A stretch of DNA of 64,000 bases from Terripilifer sp031921685 (GCF_031921685.1 NZ_JAPDHU010000002.1:558001-622000), one strand, 5' to 3'; shown: positions 9,206 to 17,377, numbered from the stretch's first letter. The notes: a model not told the origin generated them from the letters alone. Made by a program: numbers and translations.

Positions 9206-9234
9206 CCGGGCAAAAAGCATGGCGATTTGCCCGG
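9206..9234. other. Hairpin in the 9003-9273 intergenic region
   Basis: A perfect inverted repeat CCGGGCAAA (9206-9214) / TTTGCCCGG (9226-9234) with an 11-base loop lies between the autotransporter start and the downstream end of the AHSA1 gene. It lacks a T-run on either strand, so it is a weak terminator at best. The remaining bases of this 270-base gap hold the autotransporter promoter region, and I see no gene there. Confidence 0.5.
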
Positions 9235-9273
9235 AATTCGTCTTGAGGCATTGTCTGAGTATTTGATGATCTG

Positions 9274-9738
9274 TCAGGCTGGCACCGGTGCGGCCAGCGA
9301 GGCGCCGAGCTTGTCCATCAGCCAGTTGGTGCCGTGCTCGCGCCCCTTGGCGCCATCCGGGCCATCGAAATAGGCGCCTTGTTCGGTGAGCTTCAGCCTG
9401 GTCTTGGTGCCTTCAGCGAAGATTTCGATGGCTGCGAGCGAGACGGACATGCGTTCGCCGTTGATCTTCATTTCGTAGGTATAAATGATACGCTGGTTGG
9501 GCTCGATATCGTAGTAGAGACAGTCGAATTCCGTCTTCCGGCCGTCCGGCCAAAGACCAGCCTGGGTTTCGTGGCCACCGATGCGAAAGTCGAAGGATTG
9601 ACCGGAAGCGATGACGTCCTCCGGGCCGCCGAACCACATGGCTTTGGCTTTCTCGTCAGAAAAAGCCTTGAACACCCGCGCGGGCGTCGCGTCATAAATG
9701 CGTTCGATGACAAAGGTCGAATGATAGATACCAGTCAT
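9274..9738 (-). CDS. SRPBCC / AHSA1 family protein
   Basis: START-like helix-grip protein of 154 residues. The beginning (VIERIYDATPARVFKAFSD) and AMWFGGPEDV match the Aha1-C / YndB family, which binds hydrophobic ligands in a central cavity. Other marks are the TYEMKINGERMSVSLAAIE strand pair and the C-terminal helix with GTNWLMDKLGA. It overlaps the stop of the upstream ArsR regulator by four bases (ATGA), a pairing seen often in Hyphomicrobiales. The pair is therefore probably co-regulated by that ArsR protein. The ligand is unknown. Confidence 0.9.
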   Translation of the reverse strand: MTGIYHSTFVIERIYDATPARVFKAFSDEKAKAMWFGGPEDVIASGQSFDFRIGGHETQAGLWPDGRKTEFDCLYYDIEPNQRIIYTYEMKINGERMSVSLAAIEIFAEGTKTRLKLTEQGAYFDGPDGAKGREHGTNWLMDKLGASLAAPVPA

Positions 9739-10076
9739 TGCTCATCTTCCTCTTTGGTGACATCGAGATAGGCGCCGAGTCTGTCGAGCCGCTTTTCCCA
9801 AGCGGTGCGGCGTTGGGTGAGCCATTGTTCGGCCGGGTGAATCGCATTGTGATCGAGGTTGCAGGTGCGTGTGCGCCCGACCTTCTGCGAACGCACCAGC
9901 CCGCTCGCTTCAAGCACCGCCAAATGCTGCACGACGCCGGACAAGGTCATGGCCAGCGGCTCGGCCAATTGGCTGACCGAAGCAGGCCCGCGACTGAGCC
10001 GTTCGACCATTTGCCGCCGCGCCGGGTCGGCGAGGGCATGGAAGACGGCATCGAGCTTTTCTTGATACTGAAGCAT
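9735..10076 (-). CDS. ArsR family winged-helix regulator
   Basis: Small DNA-binding repressor of 113 residues. The ArsR fold shows in FHALADPARRQMVERLSRG, the recognition helix region MTLSGVVQHLAVLEASGLV, and the wing RSQKVGRTRTCNLD. No cysteine-rich metal site like that of ArsR is present; the only cysteine is in the wing. This suits the metal-independent subgroup paired with AHSA1 proteins. Its start codon lies between the arms of a 12-base inverted repeat (10062-10091), suggesting autorepression. It is translationally coupled to the downstream AHSA1 gene. Confidence 0.92.
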   Translation of the reverse strand: MLQYQEKLDAVFHALADPARRQMVERLSRGPASVSQLAEPLAMTLSGVVQHLAVLEASGLVRSQKVGRTRTCNLDHNAIHPAEQWLTQRRTAWEKRLDRLGAYLDVTKEEDEQ

Positions 10077-10091
10077 TCACTTAAGTATCAA
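10062..10091. promoter_or_regulatory. Candidate ArsR operator overlapping its start codon
   Basis: TTGATACTGAAG (10062-10073) and CTTAAGTATCAA (10080-10091) are inverted copies matching at 11 of 12 positions, six bases apart. The spacer holds the ATG of the ArsR gene (10074-10076, minus strand). Binding by the encoded repressor would block both transcription and translation initiation. Confidence 0.6.
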
Positions 10092-10288
10092 GCGAGCCGG
10101 GATTTGGCAAGCCCATTCCTTCAAGGACCGCTGTCATGTGATCGATAACGAGGGGAAATAAGCCTTGAATCGGCGGCGTATCGATCCGTTTTCAACTGGT
10201 TAGGACACTTTGGGCTGAGCCGCCCTTGTGCCCAGGGGCCGAAGCGCGCTACGTCCCGCCCGAACTTCATTTCCCGCAAGAGGACTCT

Positions 10289-11572
10289 ATGACCGCCATC
10301 CTTGATGTGACCGCCCGTGAAATCCTCGACAGCCGGGGCAATCCGACGATCGAAGTCGACGTGATCCTCGAGGACGGTTCGTTCGGCCGCGCCGCCGTAC
10401 CGTCGGGCGCCTCCACCGGCGCCCATGAGGCCGTGGAATTGCGCGACGGCGACAAAGCCCGCTACGGCGGCAAGGGTGTGCTGAAGGCGGTCGAAAACGT
10501 CAACGACGCGATCTACCAGGCGATCTCCGGCCTCGACGGCGAGGATCAGGTGGAGATCGATGAGACCATGATCGCCCTCGATGGCACGCCCAACAAGGCA
10601 AAGCTCGGCGCCAATGCCATTCTCGGCGTCTCGCTGGCTGTTTCCAAGGCGGCGGCGGAATCGGCTGGCCTGCCGCTCTACCGTTACGTCGGCGGCCCGT
10701 CGGCTCGCGTCCTGCCGGTGCCGATGATGAACATCGTCAATGGTGGCGCCCATGCTGACAATCCGATCGACTTCCAGGAATTCATGATCCTGCCGGTTGG
10801 CGCGCCGACCTTCGCGGAAGCGGTGCGCTGGGGCGCGGAAGTGTTCCAGGTGCTGAAAAGCGGTCTGAAGAAGGCCGGGCATAACACCAATGTCGGCGAC
10901 GAAGGTGGTTTTGCGCCGAACCTGCCGACCGCCGAAGCCGCGCTCGACTTCTGCATGAAGGCCATCGCCGATGCCGGCTTCAAGCCGGGCCAGGACATCT
11001 ACCTCGGTCTTGACTGCGCCTCGACCGAATTCTTCAAGGACGGCAAGTATCACTACGAAGGTGAGGGCAAGACCCGCTCGATCGCCGAACAGGTGGCCTA
11101 TCTCACCAAGCTCGTCGGCGATTATCCGATCGTCACCATCGAGGACGGCATGGCCGAGGACGATTGGGCCGGCTGGAAGCAGCTCACCGACGCCATCGGC
11201 AAGAAGTGCCAGCTTGTCGGCGACGATCTGTTCGTCACCAATGTTACGCGCCTGTCGCGCGGCATCAAGGAAGGCGTCGGCAATTCCATCCTCGTCAAGG
11301 TCAACCAGATCGGTTCGCTCACCGAGACGCTGGCGGCGGTCGATATGGCGCATCGTGCCGGCTATACGGCGGTGATGTCGCATCGCTCCGGCGAGACCGA
11401 GGATTCGACCATTGCCGATCTCGCGGTGGCCACCAATTGCGGGCAGATCAAGACCGGTTCGCTCGCTCGTTCCGACCGCACCGCAAAGTATAACCAGCTC
11501 ATCCGCATCGAGGAAGAGCTCGGCAACCAGGCGCGCTACGCCGGCCGCGCCGCTTTGAAGGCACTGGCCTGA
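10289..11572 (+). CDS. eno: Enolase (phosphopyruvate hydratase)
   Basis: Glycolytic enzyme of 427 residues, the usual bacterial length, that interconverts 2-phosphoglycerate and phosphoenolpyruvate with Mg2+. It shows AREILDSRGNPTIEVDV, SGASTGAHEAVELRDGD and the VGDEGGFAPNLP loop carrying the catalytic glutamate. It also has the Mg-binding TIEDGMAEDDW, VGDDLFVTN, the catalytic lysine in LVKVNQIG, and the signature SHRSGETEDSTIADLAV. The ATG at 10289 is preceded by AAGAGGA. A strong hairpin follows the stop. It is transcribed away from the ArsR gene and is not in an obvious operon. Confidence 0.98.
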   Translation: MTAILDVTAREILDSRGNPTIEVDVILEDGSFGRAAVPSGASTGAHEAVELRDGDKARYGGKGVLKAVENVNDAIYQAISGLDGEDQVEIDETMIALDGTPNKAKLGANAILGVSLAVSKAAAESAGLPLYRYVGGPSARVLPVPMMNIVNGGAHADNPIDFQEFMILPVGAPTFAEAVRWGAEVFQVLKSGLKKAGHNTNVGDEGGFAPNLPTAEAALDFCMKAIADAGFKPGQDIYLGLDCASTEFFKDGKYHYEGEGKTRSIAEQVAYLTKLVGDYPIVTIEDGMAEDDWAGWKQLTDAIGKKCQLVGDDLFVTNVTRLSRGIKEGVGNSILVKVNQIGSLTETLAAVDMAHRAGYTAVMSHRSGETEDSTIADLAVATNCGQIKTGSLARSDRTAKYNQLIRIEEELGNQARYAGRAALKALA

Positions 11573-11586
11573 ACCCGCAAACCTCT

Positions 11587-11640
11587 CTCTTCACGCGAAG
11601 TGTGACCGCTTCGCGTGAAGAGATGCCTTAAAAGACGAAC
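11587..11640 (+). repeat. Hairpin after enolase, diverged member of the copy A/B repeat family
   Basis: CTCTTCACGCGAAG (11587-11600) and CTTCGCGTGAAGAG (11609-11622) form a perfect 14-base stem with an 8-base loop. Together with the following bases it resembles the middle of the repeats at 2221 and 12828 (GCGAAGTG...TTCGCGTGAAGA...AAAA). It lacks a real T-run but may end enolase transcription. Confidence 0.65.
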
Positions 11641-11699
11641 ATTGATGCTGAACGATGCTGGATTGCGATCCAGGATCATCGCGCTCCACCGGAGGACCG

Positions 11700-12749
11700 A
11701 TGGCTGACCTGTTTGCACCCTTGCGCCTCGGCGCACTCGATCTTCCCAATCGTATCGTCATGGCGCCGATGACGCGCTCGCGCGCCGATGCCAACGGCGT
11801 GCCGCTGGATATTGTCGCCGAATATTACGCGCAGCGCGCCTCCGCCGGTCTGATCGTCACCGAGGCGATCTACGTGTCCGCTATGGCCAAGGGTTATGTG
11901 CGCACGCCGGGCCTCGTCACGTCAGAGCAAGTCGCCGCGTGGAAGAAAGTGACGCAGACAGTGCATGGCAAGGGCGGGCGGATTTTCGCGCAGCTCTATC
12001 ATACCGGTCGTGTCGCTTTGCCCGATTGGCTGCCAGGCGGCGTCGCACCTGTCGCGCCGTCGGCCATCGCCATCAACGGCACCAATCAGACCGACGAAGG
12101 CAAGAAACCGTTCGTCATGCCGCGTGCTCTGGAGACCGATGAAATCGCCGGCGTCGCCGCCGAATACGGACAGGCAGCGCAACGCGCCATGGAAGCCGGC
12201 TTCGATGGCATCGAAGTGCATGCCGCCTCCGGCTACCTGATCCATCAATTTCTCGACGCGACCATCAACACCCGCACCGACCGTTATGGCGGTAGCGCCG
12301 TCAATCGCGTGCGTTTCCTGCGCGAAGCAGTGGAGAGCGTCGTCGCCGTGGTCGGCAAGGATCGTGTTGGCGTGAAGATTTCGCCGCGCATCAAGTTCAA
12401 CGATGTCGTCGAGCCCGACGCGGAAGAAGTCTATCCGGTGGTGGCACGCGAACTGTCCGAATGCGGCATCGCTTATCTGCACGGCGCGCGCCAGGGTGCC
12501 TACGAGGTGCATAACCTGCGGGCTCTGTTCAGCGGCGCCTATCTCGCGGGCTCTGGTTTCGACTTCGAAAAAGCCAATGACGCCATCGTGTCCGGCACCG
12601 CCGATGCGGTGGTCTTCGGTAAGCCGTTCCTCGCCAATCCCGATCTGCCGCGCCGCTACCGGGAAGGGCTCGATCTGGCGCAGCCCGATCAAGGCACCAT
12701 CTATTGGGGTGGCGCGAAGGGCTATGTCGACTATCCCGCGCACATGTGA
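11700..12749 (+). CDS. Old Yellow Enzyme family alkene reductase (NemA-like)
   Basis: FMN-dependent NAD(P)H:flavin oxidoreductase of 349 residues. Such enzymes reduce activated C=C bonds, nitro groups or nitrate esters. It begins LFAPLRLGALDLPNRIVMAPMTRSR. It carries the H-x2-N-type substrate pair region (EVHAASGYLIHQFLD), TRTDRYGGS, and the FMN-phosphate segment AVVFGKPFLANPDLPRRYR. CGGAGG sits just before the ATG. It resembles the classical N-ethylmaleimide/xenobiotic reductase clade more than the thermophilic-like YqjM clade. No transcriptional regulator lies next to it. Confidence 0.92.
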   Translation: MADLFAPLRLGALDLPNRIVMAPMTRSRADANGVPLDIVAEYYAQRASAGLIVTEAIYVSAMAKGYVRTPGLVTSEQVAAWKKVTQTVHGKGGRIFAQLYHTGRVALPDWLPGGVAPVAPSAIAINGTNQTDEGKKPFVMPRALETDEIAGVAAEYGQAAQRAMEAGFDGIEVHAASGYLIHQFLDATINTRTDRYGGSAVNRVRFLREAVESVVAVVGKDRVGVKISPRIKFNDVVEPDAEEVYPVVARELSECGIAYLHGARQGAYEVHNLRALFSGAYLAGSGFDFEKANDAIVSGTADAVVFGKPFLANPDLPRRYREGLDLAQPDQGTIYWGGAKGYVDYPAHM

Positions 12750-12827
12750 AGCTTTAACCATCGCGCGCTTGTGATGGGACGTCTCTGATCCAGTCAGCCG
12801 CGAATGGCGTAAGATGGATGGCTCTAT

Positions 12828-12924
12828 AGCGTTTTCGAGCGAAGTGGAGACCGGTTCGCGTGAAGAAAACGCGTCAAAACAGGAGCATGAAGTCTTTCGC
12901 CGTTTAATGAAACGGTGAAAGACT
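12828..12924. repeat. Dispersed hairpin repeat, copy B
   Basis: Near-identical partner of 2221-2324. The two differ at scattered single bases and share both stem-loops, including CTTTCGCCGTT/AACGGTGAAAG. The flanking CCAGAG/CTCTGG bracket of copy A is not kept here. It lies upstream of the first of the three tandem secreted proteins. Confidence 0.8.
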
Positions 12925-12947
12925 CGAGGGCGAATCTGGAGGAAGCC

Positions 12948-13250
12948 ATGAAGACATTTGCCTATGTCCTGGCGCTTGGGATGCTGATCGCTCCGACGGG
13001 CGTGGCGATGGCCCAGGGCCGCCCCCTGTCGACGGCCATGACCTGCGCGCAAGCTGCCGGCATCGTCAATGCACGCGGTGCGGTGGTGATGAGCACTGGT
13101 CCTTATACCTATGACCGTTATGTACAGCATCGCGGCTTCTGCACGCCGACCGAAACGACGAAACCGGACTTCGTGCCGACCCGCGACAATCCTACGTGTT
13201 TCATCGGTTACAGGTGTATCGAGATCACGCGCGGCGGGCGCCGGCCCTGA
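12948..13250 (+). CDS. Small secreted four-cysteine protein, tandem paralogue 1
   Basis: Exported protein of 100 residues with a signal peptide ending near AMAQ (about residue 23). The mature part has the shared pattern MTCAQAAG, then G-x-V-V-x-S-T-G-P-x-x-YDRYV, then FCTP, then VPTRDNPTCFIGYRC, with four cysteines able to form two disulfides. GGAGGAA precedes the ATG. Two paralogues follow on the same strand. I know of no established function; similar small periplasmic proteins are common in Hyphomicrobiales. Confidence 0.82.
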   Translation: MKTFAYVLALGMLIAPTGVAMAQGRPLSTAMTCAQAAGIVNARGAVVMSTGPYTYDRYVQHRGFCTPTETTKPDFVPTRDNPTCFIGYRCIEITRGGRRP

Positions 13251-13272
13251 GAAAGGCCGAGAGGAGGATAAT

Positions 13273-13566
13273 ATGAAACGGATCATTCTCACCGCTGCCG
13301 TCATTTTGACGACTTCGACCGCGCTGATGGCGCAAGGGCGGCCGGATTCACTGATGATGACCTGCGCGCAGGCCGCGGGCCTCGTGCGCAGCAACGGCGC
13401 TGCCGTCGTCGGCTCTGGGCCGAGCCTCTACGATCGTTATGTGAGCAGCAGAGCGTATTGCACGCCGATGCAGTATATTGATCCGGCATGGGTGCCGACT
13501 CGCGACGTTCAGGCTTGCAATATCGGTTACCTCTGCAGGGAACGGGCGGTCGAATACAACCGTTAG
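13273..13566 (+). CDS. Small secreted four-cysteine protein, tandem paralogue 2
   Basis: Exported protein of 97 residues. The signal peptide ends near LMAQ, directly before GRPDS. It repeats the family pattern MMTCAQAAGLVRSNGAAVV, GPSLYDRYVSS, YCTP, WVPTRDVQACNIGYLC. GAGGAGG lies upstream of the ATG at 13273. Only 22 bases separate it from paralogue 1, so the three genes are probably co-transcribed. Its closest relative here is paralogue 1: the two share AQGRP at the mature start. Confidence 0.82.
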   Translation: MKRIILTAAVILTTSTALMAQGRPDSLMMTCAQAAGLVRSNGAAVVGSGPSLYDRYVSSRAYCTPMQYIDPAWVPTRDVQACNIGYLCRERAVEYNR

Positions 13567-13597
13567 AACAGAAGTTAGTGGTCCAGGAGCGAAGAAA

Positions 13598-13957
13598 ATG
13601 AAACGGCTTGTTGCGGTTCTTCTGCTGACATCGGCTCCTCTGGTTTCCGCCTCGGCGCAGGGCTGGCAGTTCGACTATATGAAGCAGCCGCGTCTCAGCG
13701 GTGGCGCCATGAGCTGCGCCCAGGCGGCGGGCGCTGTCCAGCAGTATGGTTCGGTCATCATCTCGAGCGCCCGTTCGCGGCGGATCGACCGTTTCGTGTC
13801 GAGCCAGGCCTATTGCACCAAGGAAGAGGTGACGATGCCGGACTGGATCGCCACCCGCGACAACGCGCAATGTTTCGTCGGCTACCGCTGCGCCGACAAC
13901 CGCTATCCCGACCCGCCGTCGGGCGGCGGCTTCAACTGGCGCTTCGATCAGTGGTAG
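13598..13957 (+). CDS. Small secreted four-cysteine protein, tandem paralogue 3
   Basis: Exported protein of 119 residues with signal peptide ending near SASAQ. It keeps AMSCAQAAGAVQQYGSVII, IDRFVSSQAYCTKE, DWIATRDNAQCFVGYRC, and adds a Gly/Pro-rich C-terminal tail absent from the other two. AGGAGCGAAGAAA serves as ribosome-binding site. The start lies exactly 325 bases after that of paralogue 2, which itself lies 325 bases after paralogue 1. It is the most diverged of the three. Confidence 0.82.
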   Translation: MKRLVAVLLLTSAPLVSASAQGWQFDYMKQPRLSGGAMSCAQAAGAVQQYGSVIISSARSRRIDRFVSSQAYCTKEEVTMPDWIATRDNAQCFVGYRCADNRYPDPPSGGGFNWRFDQW

Positions 13958-13999
13958 TGCGCTCGCAGGCTTGACCTCCTCGAGACAGGAGACTTTGAC

Positions 14000-14497
14000 A
14001 TGCCTGTCCGGCTGAAAGGCGCCTGCCATTGCCGCGCCGTGACGTTCGAAGTGGATAGCCACACGCCGGCACCCTTCATGCTCTGTTACTGCTCGATCTG
14101 TCGCAAGCAGCAGGGCGGCGGCGGGTTTGCCATCAATCTTGGCGCCGATTCCCGCACGATGAAGGTGACGGGCAAGCGGCATCTCGGCGTGTACCAGGCC
14201 GAGATCCAGGATGAGGAACACGAGGCCTGCGAAGTGTCGTCCGGGCAGCGCAATTTTTGCAAGAAATGCGGCGCTGCCCTTTGGCTCTATGATCCGACCT
14301 GGCCGGACCTCATCCACCCCTTCGCATCGGCGATCGACAGCGCGCTGCCCCGGCCGGTCGAAAAGGTCCATATCATGCTCAAGTACAAAGCGAGCTGGGT
14401 GGAGCCCGATGTTGCTCCGGCGGACAAGGTGTTCGAAGCCTATCCCGAGGAATCGATTGCCGATTGGCATAAGCGAACCGGCATGTGGGTGGACTGA
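14000..14497 (+). CDS. GFA / CENP-V domain protein
   Basis: Zinc-binding protein of 165 residues with the beta-tent fold of the glutathione-dependent formaldehyde-activating family. Zinc ligands are visible in GACHCRAVTFEV, CYCSICRKQQGG and NFCKKCGAALW. Despite the family name, most members have no proven role in formaldehyde metabolism. The ATG follows GACAGGAGACTTTGAC. It is not obviously linked with its neighbours. Confidence 0.92.
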   Translation: MPVRLKGACHCRAVTFEVDSHTPAPFMLCYCSICRKQQGGGGFAINLGADSRTMKVTGKRHLGVYQAEIQDEEHEACEVSSGQRNFCKKCGAALWLYDPTWPDLIHPFASAIDSALPRPVEKVHIMLKYKASWVEPDVAPADKVFEAYPEESIADWHKRTGMWVD

Positions 14498-14566
14498 TCG
14501 GGAAGCAGGCATGAGGCCAAGCCCCTTGCCGTGAAGCCCTATGCCCGTTAGGGCAGGGGCAATCCG

Positions 14567-15448
14567 ATGCAAATCTTCTCCATTCTCCTCGACGTCGTCG
14601 GGCCGGTCTTCTTGATCGCCTTCGTCGGCTATCTATGGGCCCGGGCGGGCAAGCCGCTCGACGGCACATTCGTGGCCGTCCTGGTCAATACCGTTTCGAC
14701 GCCGTGCCTGGTCATCGACACGCTGACGCGCTCCGGGCTTACCTTCTCGATTCTGGGTACGGTGGGGCTGGCAGCGGTGCTGACCCTGCTGATCTCCGCC
14801 GGCCTCGGCTATCTGCTGGTGCAGGCGATGGGCGGCAAGGTGCAGACCTATCTGCCCTCAATGATCTGGTCGAACGGCGGCAACATGGGTCTGCCGATGA
14901 GCCTGTTCGCCTTTGGCGACAAGGGCTTGGCGCTGGCTATCGGCTTTTTCGCCCTCTCTAGCATGACCAATTATACCTTCGGCCGTGCCATCGCCGCTGG
15001 GGGGATGAAATTCACCGATCTGGTGCGTATGCCGATCATCTGGGCGATCATCATCGCTTTGCTGCTGATCTGGACCGGCCTGTCGCTGCCGCCCATCGTG
15101 GCGCGCTCGCTCAATCTGCTCGGCGGCCTCACCGTGCCGTTGATGCTGATGTCGCTGGGCTATTCCCTGGCCAGCCTGCGCATTGCCTCCTGGCAGCGCA
15201 GCCTCGTCTTCGCGCTTGCCCGTCTCCTGGGCGGCTTCGCTATCGGCTGGGGCGTGGCGCTGCTGCTGGGCCTCGAGGGCGTGGCGCGCGGGGTCGTCGT
15301 CATTCAGTCGGCCATGCCGCCGGCGGTGCTCAACTACCTATGGGCCGCCACCTATGGCAATGAACCGGAGGAGGTGGCCGGCATTGTCGTTCTGTCGACC
15401 CTGATCTCGGTGGCCTTGCTGCCGGTGTTTCTGTGGACCGTCATATAG
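14567..15448 (+). CDS. AEC family transporter (auxin efflux carrier type)
   Basis: Inner-membrane protein of 293 residues with about ten hydrophobic segments in two halves, typical of the AEC family (e.g. MdcF/YfdV relatives) that moves organic acids. Marks include NTVSTPCLVIDTL in the first half, SNGGNMGLPMSLFAFGD, and the crossover region AMPPAVLNYLWAATYGNEPEEVAGIVVLSTL in the second. It stands alone with no regulator beside it. Substrate unknown. Confidence 0.9.
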   Translation: MQIFSILLDVVGPVFLIAFVGYLWARAGKPLDGTFVAVLVNTVSTPCLVIDTLTRSGLTFSILGTVGLAAVLTLLISAGLGYLLVQAMGGKVQTYLPSMIWSNGGNMGLPMSLFAFGDKGLALAIGFFALSSMTNYTFGRAIAAGGMKFTDLVRMPIIWAIIIALLLIWTGLSLPPIVARSLNLLGGLTVPLMLMSLGYSLASLRIASWQRSLVFALARLLGGFAIGWGVALLLGLEGVARGVVVIQSAMPPAVLNYLWAATYGNEPEEVAGIVVLSTLISVALLPVFLWTVI

Positions 15449-15541
15449 TTACGTAGTTTTACGGGGTTTACATGACGCGCCCTCTCGGCACCATCCCCGC
15501 GCCGACGTCCCCCGCCGGCCGCCTATCAGTTAGAGGACCCT

Positions 15542-16117
15542 ATGGCCACGCCCACGCCGACCATCGAACAGAAGCAGCTTCGCACCTTACCCTGGATGAT
15601 TTTCGGCAGTCGCTGGCTGCAACTGCCGCTCTACCTCGGCCTGATCATCGCCCAGGTCGTCTACGTGATTCTGTTTATGAAGGAACTCTGGCATCTCGTT
15701 ACACATGCTACATCTTTTAGCGAACAGCAGATCATGCTCGTGGTGCTGGGCCTGATCGACGTGGTGATGATTTCCAACCTGTTGGTGATGGTCATCGTCG
15801 GCGGTTACGAGACCTTCGTATCGCGGCTCAATCTCAGCGGCCACCCGGACGAGCCGGAATGGCTGAGCCACGTCAATGCCGGCGTGCTCAAGATCAAGCT
15901 CGCCATGGCGATCATCGGCATCTCCTCGATCCATCTGCTGCGCACCTTCATCGAGGCTGGCAATCTTGGTCCTACAGGCCGGACGACGAATTTCACCGAG
16001 ACCGGCATCATGTGGCAGACGATCATCCACGCCACTTTCATCATCTCGGCCATCGGCATCGCCTATGTGGAGCGCTTGTCGGCCGACGCCTACTCACGGA
16101 ACGGCTCGTCCCACTGA
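15542..16117 (+). CDS. UPF0114 / YqhA family membrane protein
   Basis: Integral membrane protein of 191 residues with about four hydrophobic segments. The family pattern is clear: SRWLQLPLYLGLIIAQVVY, LVVLGLIDVVMISNLLVMVI, VGGYETFVSRL and the C-terminal IIHATFIISAIGIAYVERL. Members are widespread; their biochemical role is not established. TTAGAGGACCCT precedes the ATG. A short gap separates it from the GNAT gene that follows. Confidence 0.93.
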   Translation: MATPTPTIEQKQLRTLPWMIFGSRWLQLPLYLGLIIAQVVYVILFMKELWHLVTHATSFSEQQIMLVVLGLIDVVMISNLLVMVIVGGYETFVSRLNLSGHPDEPEWLSHVNAGVLKIKLAMAIIGISSIHLLRTFIEAGNLGPTGRTTNFTETGIMWQTIIHATFIISAIGIAYVERLSADAYSRNGSSH

Positions 16118-16126
16118 GCCGGGCCG

Positions 16127-16627
16127 ATGCAGGCGCAATGGACGGCATTGACCGCGGCCGATCTCGACGAGGTCGGCCGTCTCTCCGCTGCCCTGCATCC
16201 CGGCCTGCCGGAGCGCCAAACGGTCTTCGCCGAAAAGATCGACTTGTTTCCGGTGGGCTGCCGCAAACTTGTGAAGGAGGGGCGGCTGCTCGGCTATGGC
16301 ATCACCCATCCCTGGCGCCTCGACGACATTCCAGCCCTCGACAGCTTTCTTGGGGGTTTGCCGCCGGCGCCTGATTGTCTCTATGTGCATGACGTCGCCA
16401 TCGATCCCGGGGCGCGCGGCCACGGCGCGGCCGGTCATCTGATCGCCGATCTCAGAGCGCTGGCCACGAGCCAATCGCTCCGCAAGCTCGCCTGTGTCTC
16501 GGTCTATGGCACCGACGTGATGTGGTCGCGCTATGGGTTTCGCACGCGCAAGGTGGAGGCGCTCGCCGACAAGTTGGCGGGCTATGGCGAGAGCGCCAAA
16601 TATATGATCGCGGATGTTGAGAGCTAG
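16127..16627 (+). CDS. GNAT family N-acetyltransferase
   Basis: Protein of 166 residues with a GNAT core. The acetyl-CoA pyrophosphate loop appears as DPGARGHGAAGHLIADL, preceded by the beta-4 strand CLYVHDVAI and followed by SLRKLACVSVYGTDVMWSRYGF. The acceptor is unknown. It starts nine bases after the YqhA stop. Its stop overlaps the stop of the convergent methyltransferase gene at a shared CTAG (16624-16627). Confidence 0.88.
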   Translation: MQAQWTALTAADLDEVGRLSAALHPGLPERQTVFAEKIDLFPVGCRKLVKEGRLLGYGITHPWRLDDIPALDSFLGGLPPAPDCLYVHDVAIDPGARGHGAAGHLIADLRALATSQSLRKLACVSVYGTDVMWSRYGFRTRKVEALADKLAGYGESAKYMIADVES

Positions 16628-17325
16628 GCGTAGCCCACCCAGCCTCTGAAACTCAGGCCGGCGTAGAATAAAGCGACGTTCGAGAACCCCGCGTCGCGCA
16701 GCAGCGCTTCGTCTTCTTCTGGCGACAGAATGGAGAGCTTGGTGGCCATCGCCCGCTTGGCGTTTTCAGCATTCGCAGGATCGGTTCCGCTGAAGGCGAT
16801 CTGGCGCGCGATCCACATCGATCGATCGGGTTCGGTCTGCGCAAAACTGATATGCGCCACGACGAACGGGGCACCTGGCGCCAGACGGCGATGGATTTCT
16901 CTCAAGGTTTCGAGGCGTTGATCGCGGGCAACGAAATGCAGCGTCAGCAGGCAGGTAGCGCCGTCGAATGGACCCTTGGGCGCCGTGTCAATGTACCCTT
17001 GATGAAAATGGATCCGCGCCACGTGTGGCGCCACTATCTGCTGCGCCACCTGAAGCATGTCGGCTGACGGGTCGACGCCGTCGAATGTCCAACCGGGATG
17101 ATCGTCGGCCAGAGCCTTCAACTCCAAGCCGCCACCAGCGCCCAACACCAGAACCCGTCCCTGCGCGGAGACACGCTCCGCCAATAGCATCGAGGTCATG
17201 CGCTGAAGGCCGGCGAAGCCTGGCACTTGCCGGGGCGGTCCCTCGGCATAAGTCCCCGCGTGGGCCGCGTTGAAAGCGGCTGAAGCGGGACTGTGCGCCT
17301 CCGGCGAATGGTTATCGCTCATCAT
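16624..17325 (-). CDS. Class I SAM-dependent methyltransferase
   Basis: Soluble enzyme of 233 residues with a Rossmann-like methyltransferase core. Motif I reads VLVLGAGGGLELKAL, the acidic SAM-binding loop is FDGVDPSADML, and motif IV/V region is FDGATCLLTLHFV. The substrate is unknown. A similar enzyme lies at 53245-53949; both have the VDPS..ML loop and an aromatic C-terminal end, so they may be distant paralogues. It is convergent with the GNAT gene. Confidence 0.9.
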   Translation of the reverse strand: MMSDNHSPEAHSPASAAFNAAHAGTYAEGPPRQVPGFAGLQRMTSMLLAERVSAQGRVLVLGAGGGLELKALADDHPGWTFDGVDPSADMLQVAQQIVAPHVARIHFHQGYIDTAPKGPFDGATCLLTLHFVARDQRLETLREIHRRLAPGAPFVVAHISFAQTEPDRSMWIARQIAFSGTDPANAENAKRAMATKLSILSPEEDEALLRDAGFSNVALFYAGLSFRGWVGYA

Positions 17326-17377
17326 GTAACTATGATTGTTACATTTGAGGGGCGGCTGTCAACCACTGATCAGTGGC

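Noticed and set aside
11922..13394. A 490-codon minus-strand frame across the Old Yellow Enzyme gene and the first secreted paralogues
   Set aside because: It runs through a hairpin repeat and three well-supported plus-strand genes and has no recognisable domain.
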